A stretch of DNA of 42,843 nt from Nitrospiraceae bacterium (GTDB lineage: Bacteria > Nitrospirota > Thermodesulfovibrionia > UBA6902), in NCBI GenBank assembly GCA_003599425.1, contig QZKC01000001.1, positions 1-42,843 on the forward strand. Reading direction: 5' to 3'. The notes under the pieces are model-generated. The model was not told the DNA's origin. It saw only the letters and a list, made by a program, of their open reading frames with translations, and ran no database searches. Position numbers and translations under genes: made by a program. Each line of letters starts with the position of its first letter. Position 1 is the stretch's first letter. Shown here in pieces: positions 19,824 to 28,169 of the stretch.

Positions 19824-21527
19824 ATGCAGAAAAAGACATTGGTCAATGTGCTGGGCGTTGTATATGCTCACATGAAAACGAGTGACGGCGGTGATCTCTA
19901 TATAACGAGATTTGCAGAGCCGTACCAGAAACATTTTGCCATTGAGAACTGGTATGAGCAGGAATGGTTCAACACCCACAGGATAAGGCTGAAAGGCACG
20001 GGCTCTGTCTATAAGCTGCCCACAAAAGAGGTCGAGGGCAGGAGCCTTAATCTCGTCTATAAAAATTGCAGGGTCGGCGAGGATGTTCCTCTGGACACTC
20101 ACACACTGCAGGAATTTTGCGACGCTGAGTTCAACAGCCCCTGGGAAGAGTTCTCACTGGTCACGGAACTGAGAGAAGGTCAGTATGGACCAAAGGAACT
20201 GAAAATCAATACCCAGCGCCCCATGGTCATTTATGTGCCGCCTGAAAAAATGCAGACCTGGCAGAGCGGAAGGTCCAAGGCCAAGATCAACCGCATCCGT
20301 GCGAAGCATCCCGGAATAGACCTCGATATCCTTAAGCAATACAAAATGATCTATGAATGGATCGAAGGCCACAACCTGCCTGAGATCTTTGAATATATAC
20401 GGATCGACGATAGCGAACGCATCCACCACCTGAAGACGATCAACAGCATGGTCATGTCAGACATAGACAAAAAGGGATATCTGGTCGCGGACATGAAACC
20501 GGAGCATATTATTATCGGAGAGCATGATTCCGACCTGATAAAACAGATCGGACAGAGACGTGAGAATGCTGATTCCGCAAAGGAGCAGGTATATTACCTT
20601 TATAATCTTATTTCTATAGGAAAATATTCTCTGGTTGATTATGAGCTCCTGCTGCGCACCCAAAAACATGAGGAAGAGGTCAAAAATACAAGAAGGCATT
20701 CCTACCTGGATGATCAGCGCGACCGGTTCATCCCCACGCCCCTCCCGGACCATCTGAAGAGCATGGAAATATTCGGCGTGCCGTATATTTACGGCCATGC
20801 GGAAAGCACTGGCGGACACTTGTGGGTTGTAGGAAGGAATGCGCGGCTGTTTGACTATTTTCTCCCTGAGAGGTGGAGGAAAACACCTTCCATCAAACTG
20901 TCAGAAACCAAGGAGGTTTTTTACACGATCACAAAGGACAACATTCATCTCGTCTGGGAAACCTCAAGGGTCGGTGAACTGCCTGATGAAGAGGGAGAGC
21001 GGTATAATCCAAAGATATGCGAATACGGCATGAACAGCCCTTTTGAAGAGTTTGCGATTGCCTATGAATTAAATCAGCTTGGGATACCATGCGTTTATGT
21101 GAGGGCGATCTATATGACCGGGACAGACAAGCTGGAAGCATCGGCAGATACCAGGAGATACGAATCGCACAAAAACATCCTTGATCCGGAAGGCAATCCC
21201 ATACTCCAGGAGAACCATAACTACATCACTATCCGCGGGTACTACAACGGCCCTGATAAGTGGGTTGCGCAGCAGAAAAACCGTCTCTATACCCCCATTG
21301 ATCTTGCAAAGGCCGTCGCGCGCGGGAGTATTGATGAATCACAGTGCCGCATGCTCCAGAAAAAGGTCAAGGAGAATCTGAGTGACAATAACTATGACGG
21401 GTCGCTGCTGAAACTTAATGACCTGCTGCTTGCGGTCAGTGACACCGGTGAAATAGTGAACGACAGCACCGGCAACCCCCTGGTTATTATCTGCAACTTC
21501 GAGCTGATCTGGAAGATGAAGGAATAG
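19824..21527 (+). CDS. Uncharacterised tandem protein-kinase-like protein
   Basis: VYEWIEGHNLPEIFEY hinge-like and GYLVADMKPEHIIIG catalytic-loop-like segment; a second diverged copy of the architecture follows in the C-terminal half. Confidence 0.6.
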   Translation: MQKKTLVNVLGVVYAHMKTSDGGDLYITRFAEPYQKHFAIENWYEQEWFNTHRIRLKGTGSVYKLPTKEVEGRSLNLVYKNCRVGEDVPLDTHTLQEFCDAEFNSPWEEFSLVTELREGQYGPKELKINTQRPMVIYVPPEKMQTWQSGRSKAKINRIRAKHPGIDLDILKQYKMIYEWIEGHNLPEIFEYIRIDDSERIHHLKTINSMVMSDIDKKGYLVADMKPEHIIIGEHDSDLIKQIGQRRENADSAKEQVYYLYNLISIGKYSLVDYELLLRTQKHEEEVKNTRRHSYLDDQRDRFIPTPLPDHLKSMEIFGVPYIYGHAESTGGHLWVVGRNARLFDYFLPERWRKTPSIKLSETKEVFYTITKDNIHLVWETSRVGELPDEEGERYNPKICEYGMNSPFEEFAIAYELNQLGIPCVYVRAIYMTGTDKLEASADTRRYESHKNILDPEGNPILQENHNYITIRGYYNGPDKWVAQQKNRLYTPIDLAKAVARGSIDESQCRMLQKKVKENLSDNNYDGSLLKLNDLLLAVSDTGEIVNDSTGNPLVIICNFELIWKMKE

Positions 21528-21667
21528 GCCGTTTGTAACATATAACATTCATAGCTAACTCTGTTCCAATGGAAGGCACACAGGGACAAAGGAGCAAAGG
21601 GAAGGCTGCAAGCTAACTCCCTTCTAACCTGAGTCAGTCCTCCCTGTGTGAAAAGGAATGAGCCTAT

Positions 21668-23071
21668 TCATCCTTCCAGCCCGTACTTTTTCAGTTTCCT
21701 CCAGAGCGACACGCGGTCTATCCCCAGTATCTGAGCGGCGACAGTCCTGTTGCCTCCGGTCTCATTCAGTACCCATTTTATGTAAGCTTCTTCCTGCTCT
21801 TCCAATGAAGGTATTTTCCCCTCTTTCTTTCTAAAAGTGCGTATGCTCATCTCCTTCAGGTCCTCAGGCAGATGCGCTACTTCCATGGAAGCTCCGTTTG
21901 ACATGGCAACGCCCCTCTCGATGATATTCTCAAGTTCTCTCACATTTCCCGGAAAATCATAATTCATCAGTACGGCAATTACATCCGGTGATATATCATT
22001 TATTTCCTTTTTCATGAGGGCTGAATATTTCTTTAGAAAATAATAGCTCAGAAAAGGGATATCATCCTTTCTCTCTGACAAGGGGGGAATATTGACGGAG
22101 ACTACATTCATTCTGAAATACAGGTCCTGCCTGAAATTTCCTTTCTTTATAGCATCCTGTATATCCCTGTTCGTCGCGGCAATGAACCTGACGTCCACCT
22201 TTAAAGGCTTTGTTCCGCCGACTCTCAGCACCTCTCTTTCCTGTATTACCCGCAGCAGTTTGACCTGCATCGAGGGAGGCATCTCAGTGATCTCATCAAG
22301 CAGCAGCGTTCCGCCTGATGCCATTTCAATAAGTCCCTTCTTCTCGTTCATGGCCCCTGTAAAGGCCCCCTTTTCATGGCCGAAAAGCTCGTTGGACAAG
22401 AGCTCTTCCGTAAAGGCGCCGCAGTTGATGGCAAAGAACGGCCCCTCTGACCGCGCGCTGTGAAAGTGGATGTACCGCGCGAACATTTCCTTGCCGGTAC
22501 CACTCTCACCGCCCAGCAGGACATTGCAGTCAGTCGGCGCGATCTGGCGTGATGTTTCGAGAAGCCTCAGCATGATGGGATCCTGGGTAATGAGTTTTAC
22601 TTTCCCTTCGAACTTCTCTATCTGCTCCCTGAGCTGCGCATTCTCCCTCTTCAGCCTTGCTTTTCCTATCGCTTCTCTTATGACCCTCCTCACTTCATCA
22701 ATTTTGAAGGGCTTCGAAATGTAATCGTATGCGCCTTCCTTTATCGCCTGAATCGCTGTCTGCACGGTCGCATATCCGGTCATCAGGATGACCTCAGTAT
22801 CCTGATTAAGTTCTTTGCATCTCTTTAATATCTGCATACCATCCACCCTGTCCATTTTCAGGTCGGTTAGGACGATATCAAAAAAACGCTCTTCAAGCTG
22901 TTTCAGGGCATTCTGCCCGTTTTGTGTGCCGGAGACAGTGTACCCTTCTTTCTGCATCAGTTTCATGAGGCTTTTGAGCGCGATCTTCTCATCATCGACA
23001 ATAAGTATCTTTACGCTGCTTTGCATGTCAGTTTCCATCCTAACATCATTCATTGCAATTTGCAACATCAT
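21668..23071 (-). CDS. Sigma-54-dependent response regulator (NtrC family)
   Basis: Receiver (KILIVDDEKIALKSL, IVLTDLKMDRVDG, ISKPFK), AAA+ (GESGTGKEMFARYIH, GAFTGA, GTLLLDEI), Fis-type HTH C-terminus. Start at 23071 supported by AGAGG upstream. Confidence 0.95.
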   Translation of the reverse strand: MMLQIAMNDVRMETDMQSSVKILIVDDEKIALKSLMKLMQKEGYTVSGTQNGQNALKQLEERFFDIVLTDLKMDRVDGMQILKRCKELNQDTEVILMTGYATVQTAIQAIKEGAYDYISKPFKIDEVRRVIREAIGKARLKRENAQLREQIEKFEGKVKLITQDPIMLRLLETSRQIAPTDCNVLLGGESGTGKEMFARYIHFHSARSEGPFFAINCGAFTEELLSNELFGHEKGAFTGAMNEKKGLIEMASGGTLLLDEITEMPPSMQVKLLRVIQEREVLRVGGTKPLKVDVRFIAATNRDIQDAIKKGNFRQDLYFRMNVVSVNIPPLSERKDDIPFLSYYFLKKYSALMKKEINDISPDVIAVLMNYDFPGNVRELENIIERGVAMSNGASMEVAHLPEDLKEMSIRTFRKKEGKIPSLEEQEEAYIKWVLNETGGNRTVAAQILGIDRVSLWRKLKKYGLEG

Positions 23072-23228
23072 CTTTTCCTCTGCAACAGGTTTGATTTCTT
23101 TTAATTTTGAAGGGGTTTGATGCTGCTCATTGTTTGAGATGCATATTGCAACATGAGAGCCAATTCTTTTTTTTCGTATTCTCTGTCCAAATGCAGTCAA
23201 ATCAAGAGGATACACGTTTATGCAGCTC

Positions 23229-23244
23229 TGGCATTGATATTGAT
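23229..23244 (+). promoter_or_regulatory. Candidate sigma-54 promoter (-24/-12)
   Basis: TGGCATTGATATTGAT: GG and the -12 G are separated by 10 nt as in the consensus; upstream of the 23286 gene and divergent from the NtrC-type regulator. Confidence 0.5.
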
Positions 23245-23285
23245 ATGTATTTTTCAAACAGCAAAACCTTAAGCAGGAGGGAACC

Positions 23286-23453
23286 ATGAAAAGAATAATT
23301 CAGAAACTGGAAAAGATCTATTCAGCAGCAGCATATGCGGAAGAAGGCGAAGTCGAAATGGCAAGGGAGATCATGAGAGAAGAAAAGAGAACCGAGAAGC
23401 GGGACCGGACCAGCCAGAGACCCCGTACACAGATGCGCGCATCCGGAAAATAA
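23286..23453 (+). CDS. Small 55-aa protein related to the N-terminus of the next gene
   Basis: MKRIIQKLEKIYSAAAYAEEGEVEMAREIMREEKRTEKRDRTSQRPRTQMRASGK; preceded by AGGAGGGAACC. Too short for the supplied ORF track. Confidence 0.75.
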   Translation: MKRIIQKLEKIYSAAAYAEEGEVEMAREIMREEKRTEKRDRTSQRPRTQMRASGK

Positions 23454-23492
23454 TACAAACAATCAGAGAGCAGGTCACCTGCCTGGAGTGAG

Positions 23493-23981
23493 ATGAAAAA
23501 TCTCATGAAAAAGATCGAGGATGCTTTGTCCGCAGTTTCATTCGCTGAAGCAGGGGAGCACGAAAAGGCGAGGGAAATCATAAAAAGCCACAAGACCGTG
23601 CTTCTTGCGATTTCTGACACGATGTTTGACAAAAACGCGTTCAGGTATGCCCTGAACACAAGCCAGCGGGTCAACGCAAGCCTTGAAATACTCTATATGA
23701 CCGAAGCAGGACAGGAGCGGAGAGGGCTAAAGGATTTTCTGGAAGAAGTCAGGAAAGAAGGTTTTAAATTCAGCATTGTTATGGGCAAGGGATGCGTAAA
23801 GAAAGCGATCCTTGATTATACTGACAAAAGAAACGACATATTGTTTGTGGTAGTTGGAGCATCCCTTGAACTGAATATCGGATGTGAAGTTCATGAGAGG
23901 TCCTTCACAAAAGAGTGGAAAAACCTGAGATGTCCGCTGGTAGTAGTTTCAAAAAATGATATGCCGCCATTGACTGCATAG
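23493..23981 (+). CDS. Usp-like protein with N-terminal helical hairpin
   Basis: HKTVLLAISDTMFDKNAFRYAL...LVVVSKND resembles a universal stress protein fold; first 35 aa match the preceding small protein. Confidence 0.65.
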   Translation: MKNLMKKIEDALSAVSFAEAGEHEKAREIIKSHKTVLLAISDTMFDKNAFRYALNTSQRVNASLEILYMTEAGQERRGLKDFLEEVRKEGFKFSIVMGKGCVKKAILDYTDKRNDILFVVVGASLELNIGCEVHERSFTKEWKNLRCPLVVVSKNDMPPLTA

Positions 23982-24027
23982 ATAACAATCAAAACTATTA
24001 ACGAAAAAGAAAAGGAGGTTCATTAAA

Positions 24028-25311
24028 ATGGGAACGGGAAGACGTGTGTTTGAGTTCCTGAAGATGGCGTCAATCGCGCACGCCAGATGGGACTATGAGG
24101 TCTCAATGAGTATTTTGAAGAAGAGAAAGAAAATGTGGATGCTTTTTGTCATGCTGCTGCCCATACTTGCGGTGGCGCTGGTTGAGGCAGGCGATATGCT
24201 CGGAAGCAAGACAGCATACGCACCGGCATTTTATTCTACCAATATTTTCCTTATATCAATCGCAATTGGTTTATGCGCTGGCCTTATCACGGGGTGCATA
24301 GGCGCGGGCGGAGGTTTTATTATCACGCCTGCATTGATGGCAGCAGGGGTGAAGGGCATACTTGCGGTAGGAACAGACCTGTTCCATATTTTTGCAAAAG
24401 CGATCATGGGGACGGCAGTTCACAAGAAGCTGGGTAATGTATCCGGCAAGCTTGCGATCGCCTTTCTTGTAGGTTCTGCAGGCGGTACGTTCATAGGCGG
24501 CGCTATCAACAAGGGGCTCTATGATTATGACCCGAACCTGAGCGAAACCTTTATCAGCCTTATTTATGCGGTGCTGCTGGGCTTTTTGGGTTTTTACGCG
24601 CTTGCGGACTTCCTCAAATCGAGAAAATCAAATGATACCGGAGATGCCCACGGCGGCTCATCAGGCATGACAAGCCTTTCCTTGAAAGTTCAAAACATAA
24701 ATATCCCGCCTGCGATCAGGTTTGATGAAGACTTCGTTCCGGGCGGAAGAAAGATCTCCGGGGTAATCGTTGCGCTCGGAGGCGTTGTTGTCGGCTTGAT
24801 GGCGGCAATAATGGGCGTTGGCGGCGGCTTTATCACTTTCCCGATGTTCGTGTATGTCTTCGGCGTCTCTTCAATGACCACAGTCGGCACCGATATTTTG
24901 CAGATCATCTTCACAGCAGGACTCGGCGCGATCACTCAGTACGCGATTTACGGATATGTTTTTTATACGCTCGCAATGGGCATGCTTCTCGGCTCACTCA
25001 TAGGCATTCAGGTCGGCGCCCTTACAACAAAGGTCGTAAAAGGCATCCACATCAGGGGGTTCTATGCAGTATCAATCCTGGCAGGTTTCATAAACAGGGC
25101 GGCAACGCTGCCGAAGAAACTTGTAGAACTTGAAGTAATAAACTGGTCCAAGCCGGTAGTTAAGGGCATTGAGACTGCCGGCAATGTAATCTTCTGGGTG
25201 GTTGTTACAATTTTTGCAGCATGGGTAATCGGCAAATTCCTGGCAAATGTGAAGACATTAAGAGGAGAGGAAGACAGTGTCGCTCCTGTTCTCGTAAAGG
25301 AGGAGGCATAA
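24028..25311 (+). CDS. TauE/SafE (TSUP) family transporter
   Basis: Two repeats, GLITGCIGAGGGFIITPALMAAGVKGILAVGTDLFHIF and GLMAAIMGVGGGFITFPMFVYVFGVSSMTTVGTDILQIIF. Confidence 0.92.
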   Translation: MGTGRRVFEFLKMASIAHARWDYEVSMSILKKRKKMWMLFVMLLPILAVALVEAGDMLGSKTAYAPAFYSTNIFLISIAIGLCAGLITGCIGAGGGFIITPALMAAGVKGILAVGTDLFHIFAKAIMGTAVHKKLGNVSGKLAIAFLVGSAGGTFIGGAINKGLYDYDPNLSETFISLIYAVLLGFLGFYALADFLKSRKSNDTGDAHGGSSGMTSLSLKVQNINIPPAIRFDEDFVPGGRKISGVIVALGGVVVGLMAAIMGVGGGFITFPMFVYVFGVSSMTTVGTDILQIIFTAGLGAITQYAIYGYVFYTLAMGMLLGSLIGIQVGALTTKVVKGIHIRGFYAVSILAGFINRAATLPKKLVELEVINWSKPVVKGIETAGNVIFWVVVTIFAAWVIGKFLANVKTLRGEEDSVAPVLVKEEA

Positions 25312-25312
25312 C

Positions 25313-25713
25313 ATGTTAGTGAGAAATAAAAAAATGTTCAGTATCGGCGTTGTCTTCGCCATATCGTTCTTTACGGTTCTGGCATTGATCTTCTCGCCTG
25401 TATTTGACGGCAAAAACGGTCTGGTGTTCTCGGATGATATGTTCAATAAACTGTCAAAAGGTTCATCATACTTCATACCGAAGGTAGCCAGGCTGAAGCA
25501 AAGGTAATTGACGATGTGAATAAAAAGGCTGTGGAGCCCGGCTATAATTTCTACAAAATAGACGCCAATAAGGTCGCAGACCATGCCGGAATGATGTCGG
25601 GGCTGCTGATTTTCTACGTCGCCTATACTATGTGGTGGGGCTATGCTATCTTCTACATCTTTGACGGACTCGGCCTGAGCATGAAAAAGGCAAAAGTGAA
25701 AAAAGAGGCTTAA
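25313..25713 (+). pseudogene. Small membrane protein gene split by an apparent frameshift
   Basis: ORF 25313-25507 ends ...YFIPKVARLKQR*; the other frame reads ...QAEAKVIDDVNKKAVEPGYNFYKID to 25713. Each half has one hydrophobic segment and no intergenic space separates them. Confidence 0.6.
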
Positions 25714-25749
25714 GGGTGCTTGCTTTAAAGAGAGACCTTTATGATATTC

Positions 25750-25778
25750 ACAGGGGCGGGTTTGAAACCCGCCCCTGT
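25750..25778. terminator. Strong GC-rich hairpin (terminator-like)
   Basis: ACAGGGGCGGGTTT-G-AAACCCGCCCCTGT perfect stem followed by a T-rich tract; between the split gene and the Usp gene. Confidence 0.7.
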
Positions 25779-25801
25779 CTTATCTTATTGAGTAACATCC
25801 C

Positions 25802-26659
25802 TTGGGAAGATACAGAAAGATCCTTGTAGCTGCAGACGGCTCGGAATCAAGCAAGAATGCATTCCGGCAGGCCTGCAAAATTGTGCGTGATGAAAAAAGC
25901 TGGATAACTGTCGTTACCGCTATCCCTGTATACCACGATCAGTTCGAGGTGCTGAGTACACGCGAAAAGGTCACTTCGCGCCTGAAGGGCGAGGGAGAAA
26001 AGATTTTGTCCGCGATAAAAGAGATAGCAGATGAAGAGGACATTTTTATAAGGACACAGGTCGAGGAAGGCGCGCCATTTGACACCATCATAGATATTGC
26101 GGAAGAAGGGAATTATGACCTGATAGTCATGGGCAGGCATGGGATGAGCCGTCTCGATAAAACCCTTGTGGGAAGCGTTACCTCACGGGTCATAGGACAC
26201 AGCCAAAGAGATATCCTCGTTATCCCGCCGGCCTCTTCTGTTGCATGGGGCAGAATAATGCTCCCGACCGACGGTTCACGATACAGCTTAAATGCCGCTG
26301 AAAGGGCAATCGACCTCGCGAAGTCCTATGGTGGCGATCTGTTTATTGTATCAGTTATAGATGTGACTGAAGAGCTCTACACAGAATCGCCTGGCACAGT
26401 TGAACAGCTCATAAGGAAGGCAAAGAATTTTGTAGAAGACCTGAAAAAGCGGGCCGAATCAAACAGCGTAAAAGCAGAAGCACTGGTCAGAGAAGGAGAG
26501 ACATATGAGATCATCACCGCTCTGGCAACAGAGCGCAACTGTGATGTAATTGTCATGGGCAGCCATGGAAGGACCGGGATCAAGCGCCTCCTTATGGGGA
26601 GCACTGCCGAAAAAGTTATAGGATATGCCTCGTGTCCCATTCTCATAGCAAAATCCTGA
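25802..26659 (+). CDS. Tandem universal stress protein (two Usp domains)
   Basis: KILVAADGSESSKNAFRQA and IMLPTDGSRYSLNAAERA; GRHGMSRLDKTLVGSVTSRVI and GSHGRTGIKRLLMGSTAEKVI; TTG start. Confidence 0.93.
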   Translation: MGRYRKILVAADGSESSKNAFRQACKIVRDEKSWITVVTAIPVYHDQFEVLSTREKVTSRLKGEGEKILSAIKEIADEEDIFIRTQVEEGAPFDTIIDIAEEGNYDLIVMGRHGMSRLDKTLVGSVTSRVIGHSQRDILVIPPASSVAWGRIMLPTDGSRYSLNAAERAIDLAKSYGGDLFIVSVIDVTEELYTESPGTVEQLIRKAKNFVEDLKKRAESNSVKAEALVREGETYEIITALATERNCDVIVMGSHGRTGIKRLLMGSTAEKVIGYASCPILIAKS

Positions 26660-26769
26660 TCCCGATTTCTGTAGCGCGGGAATGAACCTTTCTGCGGCTT
26701 GCAGCAGGACATTTAACTGGCTATCAGAAGAACAATTGTGAGAGATCAACTTTTCCGGGAGGAGCACTA

Positions 26770-26970
26770 TTGGTGAAAAAGAAGTTCTCTAATTTCAGTC
26801 TCACCGTGCTGCTCTCATTCCTCGGTGAAAGATTTTTCAAGATCAGATCCCTGCAGGTTCTCGTAAGCGGGGTAATGTTATCGCTTTTTGGGATGATCCT
26901 CCTGCTCGGATGGCTCTATTCCCAGGAAGTGAAAGACATTGTTACCAGGGATTTCAAATACAGTGGCTGA
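26770..26970 (+). pseudogene. Truncated sensor-kinase N-terminal remnant
   Basis: 66-aa ORF with one TM segment then YSQEVKDIVTRDFKYSG*, resembling the start of an extracytoplasmic sensor kinase; no kinase domain follows in any frame before the next gene. Confidence 0.5.
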
Positions 26971-27051
26971 CAGCAATGAACAAAGCTTATTGTAAGGCTA
27001 TGATCTTTTAATGTTCACTGTCTGGCACTTATAAAAAACAAGGGAGGGAAT

Positions 27052-27480
27052 ATGCCCGGAAAATTACTGATAGTTGATGATGAGCCAGACATGCTGAAGC
27101 TATTGAGCATGATCATAAAGGAGAAAACACAGCATGAAGCGGTAACGACCAATACTCCTCTTGAAGCCCTTGAGCTCGCACGGCAGGGTGGATTTGACCT
27201 CGTGATCGCTGATCTGAAAATGCCGGGCATTGACGGTATTGAGCTCCTTGATGCCATCAGGCAAACAGACAAGGATATCCCTGTGATCATCATAACCGCA
27301 TTCGGCACGGTCGAGTCAGCAATAGAGACCATGGGAAAAGGGGGATTTGATTTCATCACAAAGCCGTTCAAGAAAGAGCAGATACTTTTTACGATCGACA
27401 AGGCTCTGAAATGGTCTGAAATGCAGAAAGAAAACAAACTCCTGAAGGAACAACTGAAAAATAACAGGCCTGTAACATAA
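27052..27480 (+). CDS. Stand-alone response regulator receiver protein
   Basis: LLIVDDEPDMLKLL, DLVIADLKMPGIDG, ITAFG, FITKPFKKEQ. Confidence 0.93.
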   Translation: MPGKLLIVDDEPDMLKLLSMIIKEKTQHEAVTTNTPLEALELARQGGFDLVIADLKMPGIDGIELLDAIRQTDKDIPVIIITAFGTVESAIETMGKGGFDFITKPFKKEQILFTIDKALKWSEMQKENKLLKEQLKNNRPVT

Positions 27481-27644
27481 CCCACATCACTCATAAATTT
27501 TCATCTTCTTATCTTCTCAGTGTGTTCTGTAGTTCTTCAAATTTTTTTCCTGAATTAAGAGCAGGCTGTTCACGCCTGTTCATATCTGGAACAACAATTT
27601 AAATCCTCAATTATAGCTATTCCATTATTTCAAGAGGTTATATC

Positions 27645-27660
27645 TTGGCACGTCTTTTGA
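27645..27660 (+). promoter_or_regulatory. Candidate sigma-54 promoter (-24/-12)
   Basis: TTGGCACGTCTTTTGA with GG-N10-G spacing, about 37 nt upstream of the 27697 start codon. Confidence 0.55.
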
Positions 27661-27696
27661 GTAAATACAGATACAATTTCAATAGAAGGAGTCGAT

Positions 27697-28146
27697 ATGA
27701 CAGAGAGGATATTGATCATAGACAACGACCCGGAGATGTTAAATCTTCTGAACATTCTTGTCAGTGAAGAGACATCGTATGAACCGGTTATAACGAATAA
27801 TCCTTTTGAAGCGGTTGAGATCATAAGGGGAGGTGGCATTGCCCTCGTTATAACCAAACTCAAGATGCCCGGGCTTGACGGAATTCAGATACTTCAGGAG
27901 ACCAAGAGAGCGGATGAGGATATTCAGGTCATTATTATAAGCAAATACAGCACATTTGAGGCTGCCAGGGAGTTAATGAATAACGACGGATTCGATCTGC
28001 TCGAGATACCGTTCAAAAAAGAGCAGATGCTGCTGGCTATTAATAAAAGCATGAACTGGCGAAAACTGCATAAGGATTACAGGGAACTGAAAGAATGTTT
28101 TAAAGGCTCGAAATCCAGGCCTTCAGCAGTCTCCGGCGCCGTTTAA
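27697..28146 (+). CDS. Degenerate (pseudo-)receiver protein, paralogue of the 27052 gene
   Basis: Aligns end to end with the 27052 protein, but ADLKMPG is TKLKMPG and TKPFKK is EIPFKK. Confidence 0.88.
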   Translation: MTERILIIDNDPEMLNLLNILVSEETSYEPVITNNPFEAVEIIRGGGIALVITKLKMPGLDGIQILQETKRADEDIQVIIISKYSTFEAARELMNNDGFDLLEIPFKKEQMLLAINKSMNWRKLHKDYRELKECFKGSKSRPSAVSGAV

Positions 28147-28169
28147 TTAACTTTCCTGACGACTGCACT

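Noticed and set aside
23072-23287. 72-codon N-terminal extension of the NtrC-type regulator
   Set aside because: Not receiver-like, overlaps the divergent promoter region, and a Shine-Dalgarno precedes the start at 23071.
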